From Desulfuromonadales bacterium (lineage in GTDB: Bacteria; Desulfobacterota; Desulfuromonadia; Desulfuromonadales; BM103): 64,000 nucleotides of DNA. The notes beneath the pieces were generated by a model that was given only the letters and a program-made list of their open reading frames with translations, did not search any database and was not told the DNA's origin. Positions 9,135 to 17,781 of this stretch are shown here, in pieces (the first letter of the stretch is position 1; every line of letters starts with the position of its first letter). Made by a program: the position numbers and the translations under genes. The DNA lies in contig JAQYVY010000009.1 of assembly GCA_030145195.1 (NCBI GenBank), forward strand, positions 19,768 to 83,767. Reading direction: 5' to 3'.

Positions 9135-10997
9135 TTAGTGACCGCTGCCTCCCATGAAAGCGAATATCATAAGGAAGAGACAGGCAATGCCGGTAAAGAG
9201 GGCAACATAGCCGAAGGTCTTGAGGCAGAAATCATAGACTGGCCCGCTGACTTTTTTGCAGACGAACTCGTCCGTTATGCCTGCTTCCTCGTAACGACGC
9301 CACTGATCACCACGCTCTTCGATAAATTCTTCCTTGGGCATTTGTCCGTTGAAGATAACGAAGTCCATGGGGAATTTCTCCGGGCGACCATGGGTGTTGT
9401 AGAAGTGTACGGTAAAGATAAAGCCGGTTGCCAATAAAGCCTCATCGGAGTGGATGATGGTCGCGACATTAAACATCCAACCGGGCAGGAAGAAGCCGAA
9501 GAATTCCGGGAACCAAAGCATCAGGCCGGAGCCACCAATGGCGAACATACCCCAAAAGACTGCAAGGAAGTCGAATTTCTCCCAGTAAGTCCAGCGCTCA
9601 AAGGTTGGTTTCGGTCCGAGGAAGAGGAACCAACGCACCATGCCAACGACGTCGCGGATATCGCGCAGGTTAGGGCAGAGTGAGTCTGGGCCAAACAGGC
9701 GGCGCAGCCACATGTCATTGTCGCTTTTCTTCTTGCTCAAGAAAAGGAAATCAAAGCTCAGGATCAGGGCCGAGACAAAGTAATAGAATGTCAGAATAGC
9801 GCAACCTCGGTGGATCAGGCCTGCGTAGTAAGTGCCGCCGAAGAAGTCCATCATTGAGATGGCCCAGCGTTGGTCGGCAAACTTCAGAGGGAGACCGGTC
9901 AGGGTCAGGCCCAGGAAGCTGATGATAACAGTCAGGTGCAAAAAGATGTGCCGTGGCTTAAAACGGATATATTGTTTGTGTGGCTCGGAAATGTGATGCT
10001 CTTCTTTGCCGATATGATGCTCTGCCAGCTTCTGGCGGTTCTCAACAAAGCCACGAATCATCCAGAGCAGGGTGTGGATCCAGAAGACAGCAAAGGTACC
10101 GACCAGCAGACCGGTCATGCTGACGAAAGTCCAGTAAGAGACGGGGTAATTTTCCCGGTCATGCATGTCGCCATGGGAATCAAACTTGGCAAACAGGGCC
10201 GTGGCGTTAGGGTGACACTGGGCGCAAGTCCCAACAATGTTTGCCTCGTTGACGCTCGAAGCAGGGTCGGCCTTGGGCAGCACGTTGTGCGCAGTATGAC
10301 AGTCGGCGCAGCCAGCAACCTTTTCCGGGGAACCGAGCCTGAAATTCTTGCCGTGGTAGCTGTTCATGTAGGTTTCTACCGCAACACCGAAAACGCCATT
10401 GCGAGCCATCATTTCATGGTCGGCATGACATTTTAAGCAGACCTTGGTGTGGAATTCACGGTTGAGATGGGTCTCCGCTTCGCCGAGTTGCTCGATTTTA
10501 TGCAGGCCATGGCAATCGTGACAGGCTGCGGAATCATCATTCCCAGCCAGAACCGCTTTGCCGTGGATGGATTCTGTATAATCTTCATGGTCATCGTGGC
10601 AACCGGTACATTTTGCGATGACTTTGGTCTTATCATTTTCCCAGTAGCTGTGGGTATGAATGTCATCATGGCAGTCCGCGCAGGTCACATCATTCAGCTT
10701 GTGCACACTCGAATAATGCTCACGGGTCTCTTTCTTGTGGCAACGGACGCATTTTGGTTCTTCCGGTATAACCTCTCCGGAGATGTGTGCGTCGAGCGAA
10801 GTGACTTCGGTGTGGCAGCTGGTACAGGCGTTTTTGCCGTGTACCGAAGCACCGTATGCAACCGGTGCAACTACATCATCATGGCACTCCAGGCAAACTT
10901 CGGGAGCGATTGCCATACCGCTTTCGGCCTGAACGGGTAAAGCTGGAAAAAGTAGGCCTATAGTTATCAGCACAAAAATTAGGGGTCGGCAATTCAT
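9135..10997 (-). CDS. cbcL: CbcL-like fusion: nonaheme cytochrome c plus cytochrome b membrane domain
   Basis: This 620-residue protein has a signal peptide (about residues 1-24, ending VQA). A periplasmic domain follows with nine CXXCH sites (CLECH, CTSCH, CVRCH, CADCH, CTGCH, CHDCH, CLKCH, CADCH, CAQCH). From ~residue 285 there is a multi-helix b-type domain with candidate heme-b histidines (HIFLHL, IHRG, IIHSDE, VHFYNTHGR). Nine c hemes fused to a cytochrome-b domain is the published layout of Geobacter CbcL, an inner-membrane menaquinol oxidase needed for reducing low-potential acceptors such as Fe(III) oxides. I infer the same role here: quinol oxidation with transfer of electrons to periplasmic cytochromes. 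The start has AGGAGA upstream. The palindromic site at 11211-11240 lies 214 bp before the start codon. The symbol is by architecture only. Confidence 0.8.
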   Translation of the reverse strand: MNCRPLIFVLITIGLLFPALPVQAESGMAIAPEVCLECHDDVVAPVAYGASVHGKNACTSCHTEVTSLDAHISGEVIPEEPKCVRCHKKETREHYSSVHKLNDVTCADCHDDIHTHSYWENDKTKVIAKCTGCHDDHEDYTESIHGKAVLAGNDDSAACHDCHGLHKIEQLGEAETHLNREFHTKVCLKCHADHEMMARNGVFGVAVETYMNSYHGKNFRLGSPEKVAGCADCHTAHNVLPKADPASSVNEANIVGTCAQCHPNATALFAKFDSHGDMHDRENYPVSYWTFVSMTGLLVGTFAVFWIHTLLWMIRGFVENRQKLAEHHIGKEEHHISEPHKQYIRFKPRHIFLHLTVIISFLGLTLTGLPLKFADQRWAISMMDFFGGTYYAGLIHRGCAILTFYYFVSALILSFDFLFLSKKKSDNDMWLRRLFGPDSLCPNLRDIRDVVGMVRWFLFLGPKPTFERWTYWEKFDFLAVFWGMFAIGGSGLMLWFPEFFGFFLPGWMFNVATIIHSDEALLATGFIFTVHFYNTHGRPEKFPMDFVIFNGQMPKEEFIEERGDQWRRYEEAGITDEFVCKKVSGPVYDFCLKTFGYVALFTGIACLFLMIFAFMGGSGH

Positions 10998-11210
10998 CGC
11001 TAGGTCTCCTGACGCGGGTCTGTTGAGTACTGACCGGATTCCTGCCCAGAAAGTACAAAGAAGTTGTTTACACGATGCATAAAAAACAAAAAAACTTAAT
11101 AAATTAAAGGTGTTGGCTGTAATACGGTTGCATACAATATTAAGATTAAAAATGGTTTAACATAAGCCCATTTAAAAGTCAATCGTGAATCATGGCCAGG
11201 AAAATATTTT

Positions 11211-11240
11211 AAACATACACTGTATGTTTTTTCCATACAG
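11211..11240. promoter_or_regulatory. Palindromic operator candidate between the CbcL-like gene and a small membrane protein gene
   Basis: Two overlapping inverted repeats are present: AAACATACA-C-TGTATGTTT (11211-11229) and CTGTATG-N7-CATACAG (11220-11240). The second has the same arms and the same 7-nt spacing as the site at 32869-32889 ahead of the ferredoxin/NrfD operon. It sits between divergent genes (starts 10997 minus, 11314 plus), so either or both could be regulated. Confidence 0.6.
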
Positions 11241-11313
11241 CTGACAAATATCTTGCTTGGGCAAATTAAAGGGGACTAGTATGCGGCAATTTTAAAGAAG
11301 GGGAGTTTTGAGA

Positions 11314-11544
11314 ATGGCACAGAAATGGCGTGGATGGGTTTTTGCTAGCATTGCCTTGATCATGTATCTGGTCGGTGGCATTTTGATCATGGCCGGATTG
11401 ATTATGATTGGTCTCATGGGAGCCCAGGATTTGTGGGGTTGGGGTGAAGCTCGTGGTCTCGGCTATATGGCTTTTGCCATTGGTATCTTCCTCTCTGTTG
11501 CTGGTGTGCTGGTGATGCGGATTATACGCAATCGGGGTTGGTAG
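11314..11544 (+). CDS. Small two-helix membrane protein
   Basis: I recognise no named family for this 76-residue protein. It has two hydrophobic segments (~9-33 and ~48-69) joined by a short, Trp/Gly-rich loop (DLWGWGEARG) and ends with a basic tail (RIIRNRGW). The ATG at 11314 is preferred over an upstream TTG because GGAG lies eight bases before it. It is divergent from the CbcL-like gene, 74 bp downstream of the shared palindrome, and convergent with atpE across a bidirectional terminator. It may be an accessory membrane protein of the cytochrome system, but nothing in the sequence proves this. Confidence 0.7.
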   Translation: MAQKWRGWVFASIALIMYLVGGILIMAGLIMIGLMGAQDLWGWGEARGLGYMAFAIGIFLSVAGVLVMRIIRNRGW

Positions 11545-11578
11545 CCAAAGCTGGGGAGTCACGAGTTGCTAATAAAGA

Positions 11579-11612
11579 AAAAGGGAGTAACCCGTTGGGT
11601 ACTCCCTTTTTC
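11579..11612. terminator. Bidirectional terminator between the small membrane protein gene and atpE
   Basis: AAAGGGAGTAACCC and GGGTACTCCCTTT pair with one bulged base around a GTT loop. The hairpin has T5 on the plus strand and A-rich DNA on the other side, so it can serve both converging genes. Confidence 0.85.
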
Positions 11613-11635
11613 TGTTTGCTACTTTAAAGACCGGA

Positions 11636-11902
11636 TTACTTGTTGAGCATCTGCACAACAGTTTCGGTCATTGGGTTTGCGTAGAGGATGATCATGGCAA
11701 CAACGAAAACGTAGATGGCCAGAGACTCGATCATAGCCAGACCGATCAGCATGATGGTCATAATCTTGCCGCTTGCTCCTGGATTGCGGGCAACACCTTC
11801 AACCGCTTTCTGAATGGCCAGACCCTGACCAATGCCAGTACCCAAAGAACCAATACCCATGCCGATTCCGGCTGCTAATACACTCCATGCAAAAAATTCC
11901 AT
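11636..11902 (-). CDS. atpE: ATP synthase Fo subunit c
   Basis: This 88-residue hairpin of two membrane helices forms the rotor ring of the F-type ATP synthase. The polar loop carries the conserved VARNP motif and the ion-binding carboxylate is the Glu in AMIESLAIY. Helix 1 has GIGQG, giving a Gln at the position of the Na+ ligand in the Ilyobacter ring; together with Glu-Ser and a Tyr four residues later, most of the Na+-type site is present, though the Thr after ES is Leu. Ion choice cannot be settled by reading. AAGGAG precedes the ATG. It is the last gene of an atpZ-I-B-E cluster; the F1 genes are not in this window. Confidence 0.97.
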   Translation of the reverse strand: MEFFAWSVLAAGIGMGIGSLGTGIGQGLAIQKAVEGVARNPGASGKIMTIMLIGLAMIESLAIYVFVVAMIILYANPMTETVVQMLNK

Positions 11903-11978
11903 GTGACTACTCCTTAAAGCTGTTTGCTGTTTTCAGTTTTCCTATACGGTATAGGACTCAGACCCGGTCTATCCGGGT

Positions 11979-12698
11979 TTAGTGACACTCTTCAAGCGAA
12001 CCGGCAATATAGATCATCGCCAGCAGCATAAAAACGAATGTTTGGATGAAGGCGACCAGAACCCCCATCAGCATCATCGGCAGTGGCAGCAGAAACGGCA
12101 CCAAACCAAAGAAGATTAACAACACAATCTCGTGCCCATACATGTTGCCGAACAAACGCAGCGTCAGCGACAACGGGCGGGCAATGTGGCCGACGATCTC
12201 AATCGGCACGATCAATGGTGCCAGCCAGATAACCGGACCACAGAAGTGCTTGAAATAGCCGATACCGTGTTCCTTGACGCCGACAATGTGGGTCATGGCG
12301 AAGACCGTCAGGGCGATGGCCGCGTTGGTGTTGAGATTAGCCGTCGGCGGGTAAAACCCAGGGATAAGCGCGATCAGGTTCGAGGTCAGAATGAAGAAGG
12401 CGATGGTGGCGATTAAGGGAAAGTAAGCTTTTCCTTTTGGCCCCATAGTCTCTTCGATCATGTTCTCAATGCCATCAATCGCCGGCTCAAGAAAATTCTG
12501 CAGACCGGTCGGAACCGTTTTGATGTTGTTCTTGACCAGAACCGCAACAAGGATCAGCAGGGCCATCACCAGCCAGGTGTAGGTCACGGGGCGGAGCATT
12601 TCCACAACATGGTGGATGTGCTCTACTTCCTCAGGGGTTGTTGGGGTACCTAAAAAAAGTTTCACCACCCAATCAAGAATAATAAACGGATGTACCAT
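11979..12698 (-). CDS. atpB: ATP synthase Fo subunit a
   Basis: This 239-residue integral membrane stator subunit provides the ion half-channels against the c-ring. The essential Arg lies in [14 protein letters not shown], with the conserved Gln in AFIQTFVF in the last helix. GGAGG lies ~11 bases upstream of the ATG. It lies 17 bp after atpI and 76 bp before atpE in one transcription unit. Confidence 0.97.
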   Translation of the reverse strand: MVHPFIILDWVVKLFLGTPTTPEEVEHIHHVVEMLRPVTYTWLVMALLILVAVLVKNNIKTVPTGLQNFLEPAIDGIENMIEETMGPKGKAYFPLIATIAFFILTSNLIALIPGFYPPTANLNTNAAIALTVFAMTHIVGVKEHGIGYFKHFCGPVIWLAPLIVPIEIVGHIARPLSLTLRLFGNMYGHEIVLLIFFGLVPFLLPLPMMLMGVLVAFIQTFVFMLLAMIYIAGSLEECH

Positions 12699-12715
12699 GG
12701 TATCTGAAGCCTCCT

Positions 12716-13081
12716 CTACTTAAGAGCGCGTTGTGCCGTCATCCAAAACAAATTAATAATCACGACCGAGAGACCGATAATCAGGCCGCCAGCGTGAACT
12801 TTTACGATAGCAACCAAGAAGGCCAGAGTTATCAATAAAACAGCCAACCTGAGAACATAGCCGAACATGTAACGAAAGCGAGTGCCACCAGAGGGGCGAT
12901 CCAGCAGACGATCAAGCGAGCGCCTTAGCCAGAGAAAAGCAGCGATGGTAACCAGCCCGCCGACCAAGATGCCAGTGCTCAAGGCCCAATTGCCAAAAGG
13001 CAGGCTGCCGAGCAGCAGCAGGATCAGAATGATCCAGTTACGCCGTGCCAGTTGCGCGGGTAGCTGCTCAATCTGATCCAT
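12716..13081 (-). CDS. atpI: ATP synthase subunit I (AtpI-like)
   Basis: This 121-residue protein has four predicted helices and matches the ATP synthase I family, thought to help c-ring assembly or Mg2+ supply. Family features are the hydrophobic hairpins separated by a basic loop ([15 protein letters not shown]) and a position directly before atpB. The start overlaps the end of the preceding small gene by 14 bp, which suggests translational coupling. Confidence 0.85.
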   Translation of the reverse strand: MDQIEQLPAQLARRNWIILILLLLGSLPFGNWALSTGILVGGLVTIAAFLWLRRSLDRLLDRPSGGTRFRYMFGYVLRLAVLLITLAFLVAIVKVHAGGLIIGLSVVIINLFWMTAQRALK

Positions 13082-13331
13082 CGTTCTCTTGATCCTGTTC
13101 TTCTCCTTGTTCCTGGTCGCGTAAAGCGCGCCGGGTCAGGATGAAGATGTTGCGGAAACCCGAGGCAATTCCGACTCCGAGCCAGGTCAAGGTCATCCAA
13201 GGGGACGTCCCTAACCATTGATCCAGATAGTAGCCAATGAACAGGCCAATAAACGAAGACGCCACCATTGATATCCCAAGACTAGAGAGTAAGCCCAGAG
13301 ATTTCATGAATTGACGCTTGTCTTCGGTCAT
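13068..13331 (-). CDS. AtpZ/AtpI-type small membrane protein
   Basis: This 87-residue protein has two helices (~15-37 and ~43-65) and an acidic tail ([11 protein letters not shown]). It fits the AtpZ family of putative Mg2+/Ca2+ channel partners of AtpI, which commonly opens ATP synthase operons. I chose the ATG at 13331 (MTEDKRQ); a GTG at 13382 is in frame but adds an atypical basic leader. Neither has a strong ribosome-binding site. Confidence 0.75.
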   Translation of the reverse strand: MTEDKRQFMKSLGLLSSLGISMVASSFIGLFIGYYLDQWLGTSPWMTLTWLGVGIASGFRNIFILTRRALRDQEQGEEQDQENDGSD

Positions 13332-13551
13332 AATAGTTATACGCAGAATATGCCTGGAATTTAAGCGTACCTTAGATAGCACAGGGTCTAGAGGCTGTCA
13401 ACCGGTTTTTGTGCGGCTTTAACCGACCGAAAAAGCTATATGCTAAAGGCTGTTGGCACGACTAATACACGTTTATGTTTCTGTCAGAAGCTGCGACTGT
13501 TTCAAGTAAAAATTGCCTGCTCGCTGAGCCGTTGCTGAGTTGATTAAAAAG

Positions 13552-13818
13552 TTACCGACTCAAGCTCGACAATGTCAGTATGGCACAACCAAGCATGCCG
13601 ATAAGTGAAACCCAATATCCGTAATAAGGCCAAGCCACGCTTCCAGACTGTGCCAAAGAGTTTCGTTTGTAGCTTTTCAAATGTTTGTGCACTTGCCAGC
13701 GGAGTTCGAAAAAGCTGGTCTTGACCCCCGCCGCCGCCAGACCCCGTAAAACCAGAATGGAAGCAATGAAGTTGATGCAACCGAAAACCAGGAAAGCAGA
13801 GAAAAAAGTCAGCGTCAC
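13552..13818 (-). CDS. Small membrane protein of unknown function
   Basis: An 88-residue protein with hydrophobic segments at ~3-28 and ~63-85 and a basic, aromatic middle (RWQVHKHLKSYKR). I do not recognise the family. It starts with GTG overlapping the TGA of the S4-domain gene (GTGA), so it is translationally coupled to it. It could be a modified inner-membrane protein; nothing in the sequence indicates an enzymatic role. Confidence 0.65.
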   Translation of the reverse strand: MTLTFFSAFLVFGCINFIASILVLRGLAAAGVKTSFFELRWQVHKHLKSYKRNSLAQSGSVAWPYYGYWVSLIGMLGCAILTLSSLSR

Positions 13819-14036
13819 TGCGGATCTCCGGTGACCGTCACCTTCTGGCCACTAAACTCGACCATCTGCCCTGCCCTGAGTTTGCATCGTTTACGCAACT
13901 CGACTGCGCCGTCAACCTTGACCTGTCCCTCGCTAATCAGCAGCTTGGCAATGCCGCCACTTTCGCAAAGTCCTGTGACCTTTAAAAGGTTGTTCAGTTC
14001 GATGAATTCGTGGTCATGTAGTTCAAATTCAATCAT
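13815..14036 (-). CDS. S4-domain RNA-binding protein (YbcJ-like)
   Basis: This 73-residue protein is almost entirely one S4 RNA-binding fold, with the typical LLKVTGLCESGGIAK, then LISEGQVKVDG and a C-terminal MVEFSGQKV strand. Single-S4 proteins of the YbcJ type bind structured RNA, and their exact target is generally unknown. It lies 52 bp downstream of the DEAD-box helicase gene on the same strand, so both could belong to one RNA-related transcription unit. Confidence 0.85.
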   Translation of the reverse strand: MIEFELHDHEFIELNNLLKVTGLCESGGIAKLLISEGQVKVDGAVELRKRCKLRAGQMVEFSGQKVTVTGDPQ

Positions 14037-14088
14037 TCCAGCAGATCTCTGTCCGTTTGAATATTAATCGGCAAATTCAGGTTGGGGT

Positions 14089-15831
14089 CTATTGTGGACC
14101 CCGACGGCTACGGGGAGGTTTCTTCCCGCCCGGCTTAAAGCGGCGGTTTTCTCCACCTTTGCCGAATGCCGGTGGTTTGCCGGGGCGTGCATTGCGGCTT
14201 TCACCGGCCGGACTGATCTGAAGTTGTTGCCCGCAGACCCAAACCTTTTGCAAGTGACGAAAGACCTCCGGGGGCATGGCTTCCGGTAGGTCAACGATGC
14301 TGTGATCATTGTTGATTTTGATTTGGCCGATGTCGCGGCTGCGCAGATTTGCCTCGTTGGTGATGGAGCCGACGATATGTTTTGGTTCAACACCGTGAGT
14401 ACGACCAACCTCAATTCGGTAACTCGACAAGTGCTGGTTCTGATCATTTCTGTCTTGATTGCGGCGAGGTTGACGTTCTTCCCGTTCTTCGACCACTTCC
14501 TCAATCTCGCCACCTTCCGGTTGCAGCGGTTTGTCCTTCTGCATCAGGTAGGAGAGAGTCGCGGCAATGCGGCGAAAGCCAACATCATGTTCGTGCTGGT
14601 AGCTGTCGATAAACTCTTCGAAAAACTCCAGATCCTGAGACTCCATAGCCTCGGAAATCTGTTCCTTGAACTGGTCGACCCGACGATTGGAAATGTCTTT
14701 GCGGCTTGGCAGGCTCATCGCTTTGATCGGTTGGCGGGTGGCCCTTTCGATGGCCGCCAGCATCCGTCGTTCGCGCGGAGCGACAAAAAGAATCGCTTGG
14801 CCTTCGCGACCAGCACGACCGGTTCGACCGATACGATGCACGTAGGATTCGGTATCATAGGGGATGTCGTAGTTAACCACGTGGCTGATCCGCTTGACAT
14901 CAAGACCACGGGCCGCTACGTCGGTGGCAACGACAATGTCGAGAGTGCCGGCCTTAAGGCGATCAACGGTCTTTTCCCGCATCGGTTGAGTCATGTCGCC
15001 GTTGAGTGGGGCGCAAGAGAATCCGCGCGATTCGAGCTTTTCCGAGAGTTCCACTGTGGCGGTCTTGGTTCGGACAAAGACGAGCATCCCTTCGATGTCT
15101 TCGGCTTCGAGAATGCGGGTTAAGGCGTCCAGTTTGTGCATTCCCTTGACCTGCCAGTAGCGCTGACTAATGGTGTCGACTGTCGAGGTTTTCGTCTTGA
15201 TCTGAATCTCAACCGGATTTTGGAGGTGGCGTCTCGCCACCTGTAGTACTTCTCGCGGCATGGTTGCTGAAAAGAGGGCCATTTGGCGCCCCGGTGGGGT
15301 GTGCTTAAGAATCTGTTCGACCTCATCGACAAAGCCCATTCGGAGCATTTCATCCGCTTCGTCTAGAACAACGCAGCGGAGTTGGTCAAGTTTCAGAGTA
15401 CCGCGTCGCAAATGATCCTGGATTCGGCCCGGAGTGCCGACTACCGCCTGAACGCCGCGATGGAGTTGGCGCAGTTGCTGGCTCATGCTTTGGCCGCCGT
15501 AGATTGGCAGGACCTGAAACCCCTTCAGGTGACGGGCATAGGTACTCATGGCTTCGGCGACTTGTAGTGCCAATTCCCGGGTTGGGGTCAAAACCAGAAT
15601 TTGCGGACTTTTCAGCTTCAGGTCAATAAGACTGAGCAATGGCAGGGCAAAGGCTGCCGTTTTGCCAGTGCCGGTTTGAGCTTGACCGAGCAAGTCACGG
15701 CCTTCCAGCAGGGGGGGGATGCTTCTAGCCTGGATCGGCGAGGGGGTCTCGTAGCCGACCTCGTTGATGACCTTATGAATAGCCGGAGCGAGCAATAGTT
15801 CGGAAAAGGTAACAGATATTTCTTCAGTCAT
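14089..15831 (-). CDS. deaD: DEAD-box ATP-dependent RNA helicase with DbpA-type RNA-binding domain
   Basis: This 580-residue protein has a complete helicase core: Q-motif (TPSPIQARSI), Walker A AQTGTGKT, PTRELA, VLDEADEM, FSATMP, and motif VI HRIGRTGRAG. A linker rich in Glu/Arg/Asn precedes a DbpA-like RNA-binding domain (~470-545, ending VWVCGQQLQIS) and a basic Gly/Pro tail. This matches DeaD/CsdA, which unwinds structured RNA in ribosome assembly and mRNA turnover, often in the cold. The 300-bp upstream region could carry a long leader, as cold-induced helicase genes often do. The assignment to deaD rather than another DEAD-box paralogue is likely but not certain. Confidence 0.9.
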   Translation of the reverse strand: MTEEISVTFSELLLAPAIHKVINEVGYETPSPIQARSIPPLLEGRDLLGQAQTGTGKTAAFALPLLSLIDLKLKSPQILVLTPTRELALQVAEAMSTYARHLKGFQVLPIYGGQSMSQQLRQLHRGVQAVVGTPGRIQDHLRRGTLKLDQLRCVVLDEADEMLRMGFVDEVEQILKHTPPGRQMALFSATMPREVLQVARRHLQNPVEIQIKTKTSTVDTISQRYWQVKGMHKLDALTRILEAEDIEGMLVFVRTKTATVELSEKLESRGFSCAPLNGDMTQPMREKTVDRLKAGTLDIVVATDVAARGLDVKRISHVVNYDIPYDTESYVHRIGRTGRAGREGQAILFVAPRERRMLAAIERATRQPIKAMSLPSRKDISNRRVDQFKEQISEAMESQDLEFFEEFIDSYQHEHDVGFRRIAATLSYLMQKDKPLQPEGGEIEEVVEEREERQPRRNQDRNDQNQHLSSYRIEVGRTHGVEPKHIVGSITNEANLRSRDIGQIKINNDHSIVDLPEAMPPEVFRHLQKVWVCGQQLQISPAGESRNARPGKPPAFGKGGENRRFKPGGKKPPRSRRGPQ

Positions 15832-16133
15832 GACAAGCCTGTGTTGGAAAAGCCCGAGTGGCGAGGGGGAGATTGGTCGGGCGAGGTGAATGCTGAGTTA
15901 CGCTGAGTATATGATCAGTATAACCTGAATTTTTGTCGGGCATTAAGACAAACCAGCAAAATGCAGGTTGATCTCGTTACGCCCGGCAGGTTCCCAGGTT
16001 ATCACTTGATGTGTTTTGAGGGCGTATTCTTGAGCGGCGGAGAACTTAACCTATATAAGTAAAGAGTGCAAGCCCTTCATTGCTCTCTGTTCGCGACCAG
16101 GGCAGACGCCAATGTCAACCCTGAGTGTGCCCG
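15832..16133. other. Intergenic region upstream of the helicase gene
   Basis: About 300 bp lies between the TPR gene's 3' end and the helicase start, both on the minus strand. I see no coding ORF and no clear T-tailed terminator. It should contain the helicase promoter and leader. Confidence 0.35.
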
Positions 16134-16574
16134 CTAGCGTGTGCCCAGTTGGTCGAGCAGACGGCCGCAACTGCGATTTAAGAAGTGTTCACGTGGTAAA
16201 GACGCGAAAACCGGATCTTTGCGTACGCCAATTTTAGTGAGTTCATCGATAATCGGCTGGTGCCGCTGGTATTTAAGCCCCTTGCGCATGGCCGCAATTG
16301 CGTGTCGCTTTTGCTTGGCGATCAGGTAAACGCGGCCGAGTTGATAATAGTGGTCAGCATTGGCTGGTTCTGCTTTGATTGCTTCTTTACACAGAGCCAA
16401 GCTCTTTTGTAACTGGCGTCGCTCCAAGGCCAAGCAGTAAGCCAGTTTTGACTTTATTGCAGGCAAAGGCTCTATCGCGTATGCCGCTTCAAACTGTACC
16501 AGCGCCACCAGAATGTCTCCAGAACGCATGGCCCGTTCGCCCTTTTGTATGAGCTTCTGCAAAGGTTCAGACAT
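16134..16574 (-). CDS. TPR-repeat protein
   Basis: A 146-residue soluble protein with about three tetratricopeptide-like helix pairs: GERAMRSGDILVALVQFEAA, the AYCLALE segment, and ADHYYQLGRVYLIAKQKRHA followed by AIAAMRKGLKYQ. It is probably a protein-protein interaction adaptor; no partner is evident from the neighbours. The start has GGAGG seven bases upstream of ATG. There is no signal peptide. Confidence 0.75.
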   Translation of the reverse strand: MSEPLQKLIQKGERAMRSGDILVALVQFEAAYAIEPLPAIKSKLAYCLALERRQLQKSLALCKEAIKAEPANADHYYQLGRVYLIAKQKRHAIAAMRKGLKYQRHQPIIDELTKIGVRKDPVFASLPREHFLNRSCGRLLDQLGTR

Positions 16575-16908
16575 CGTGTGGGCCTCCCAGTTGAATGCTT
16601 TTAACTCCCTAGATATAATACAGGAAGTTTATCCTGCCGGCAATAAACCCACCTTAATACCTTTCCTGTGGGGCGGTCGGTCCCAAAGAGGCGGTTTACG
16701 TCTGAGCCATAGGAACAAGTCCCTACCGGTTGTTGCCAAGGCAAATTTGTTGCCTGCCAGCTTTTCCTCGTGTAATGTAAGATGTTAATTTTTCTGTCAA
16801 ATGTTGCATGTTTTAGAACCTTTTTTGCCAGATTCATCTATTATGGATGATCATCTGTACAGACTCGTTGATCCATGGATTCATGTTGACCTTTTAAGGA
16901 GGTTGCTC
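16575..16908. other. Divergent intergenic region, promoter of the binding-protein gene
   Basis: This 334-bp region separates the divergent TPR and PstS-like genes. It contains a palindrome ATCCATGGAT near 16871. I found no confident Pho box, although the downstream gene is PstS-like. No small gene is apparent. Confidence 0.3.
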
Positions 16909-17715
16909 ATGCTTTTTCTGCGTAATATTGGCTTTTTCGTCATCATCACTCTATTTTTGGCACCCTCGGTTCATGCTGAAGAGGTTCTCCGCTATGCTGG
17001 TGCGACAACCTTACAGCGGTTCTTTATGCCAGAAGCGGCCCGGTTATTTAGTGACGAAACGGCTGTGCGCATTCGCATTGAGGGGGGCAATACTGGCCCG
17101 GGAATCAGTGCGCTACTCAGAAATGAAGTTAATATGGCCGGTGCTGGCAGGCACCTTACCGAGCAAGAGAAAAAACAGGGGCTGGTCGAACATTTCCTCG
17201 GTTGGGATGTCCTGGCCATTGTGGTTAATCAGCAGAACCCCATCAATAATTTGACGCTCGACCAGCTGCAGAGTATTTTTTCCGGAGCAGTAACCAACTG
17301 GAAGGACGTTGGCGGCGAGGACAGAACAATTGTTGTGGTGACGGCCCGGAGGGGCTCGGGGATGCGTAATGCTGTGAAGTCAATGGTTCTTAAGGAGAAA
17401 GAATTCTTGTCACGAGAAATTGTTTCTGCCATCGTTGCCGAATTGGACCAACAGGTCAGTCTGTTCCCTGGGGCAATTACTGCCTTGAGCCGTAGCATGA
17501 TTGATGCTCCCAAGGTCAAGCTCGTCAAAGTGAACGGCGTGGAACCGACCGCCGCTAATATTGCTAACATCTCTAATGGAAATTACCCGCTGGCCAAGCC
17601 GCTAGCTTTGATTACCAAGGGGGAACCGGAAGGCGAACTGGCTCGGTTTCTGCTTTTGGTCAAGAGCCCTCGTGGCAAAGCGATTTTAAACCAGAGGTTT
17701 GTTGCCATCAAATAG
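16909..17715 (+). CDS. PstS-like periplasmic substrate-binding protein
   Basis: This 268-residue protein has a clear signal peptide (cleavage likely after HAEE region, residues ~22-24). The core is the phosphate/molybdate-type binding fold: AGATTLQRFFMPEA, GGNTGPGISALL, IVVNQQNP, SIFSGAVTNWKDVGG, and ARRGSGMRNAV in place of the PstS GSGT loop. The ATG at 16909 is chosen because AAGGAGG lies just upstream and because it starts the signal peptide. No pstCAB genes are nearby. A chemoreceptor gene starts 66 bp downstream, so it could act as a ligand-presenting partner for signalling rather than in transport. The ligand is unknown. Confidence 0.8.
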   Translation: MLFLRNIGFFVIITLFLAPSVHAEEVLRYAGATTLQRFFMPEAARLFSDETAVRIRIEGGNTGPGISALLRNEVNMAGAGRHLTEQEKKQGLVEHFLGWDVLAIVVNQQNPINNLTLDQLQSIFSGAVTNWKDVGGEDRTIVVVTARRGSGMRNAVKSMVLKEKEFLSREIVSAIVAELDQQVSLFPGAITALSRSMIDAPKVKLVKVNGVEPTAANIANISNGNYPLAKPLALITKGEPEGELARFLLLVKSPRGKAILNQRFVAIK

Positions 17716-17781
17716 TTCGCAAATCTTTGAGCTTTGGGCCGAGGCGTAAGTTTTGCAAGAATTTGGAAGGATATTTAAGCT

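Noticed and set aside
11153..11168. Sigma-54 promoter for the small membrane protein at 11314
   Set aside because: GG-N10-GC spacing exists (TGGTTT...AAGCC) but the other conserved bases are absent and it lies upstream of the palindrome.
14302..15123. 273-residue ORF antisense to the DEAD-box helicase
   Set aside because: It lies wholly inside the helicase gene, which has complete motifs, and its translation shows no recognisable domain.
16801..16908. N-terminal extension of the PstS-like protein
   Set aside because: The AAGGAGG site and signal peptide place the start at 16909.
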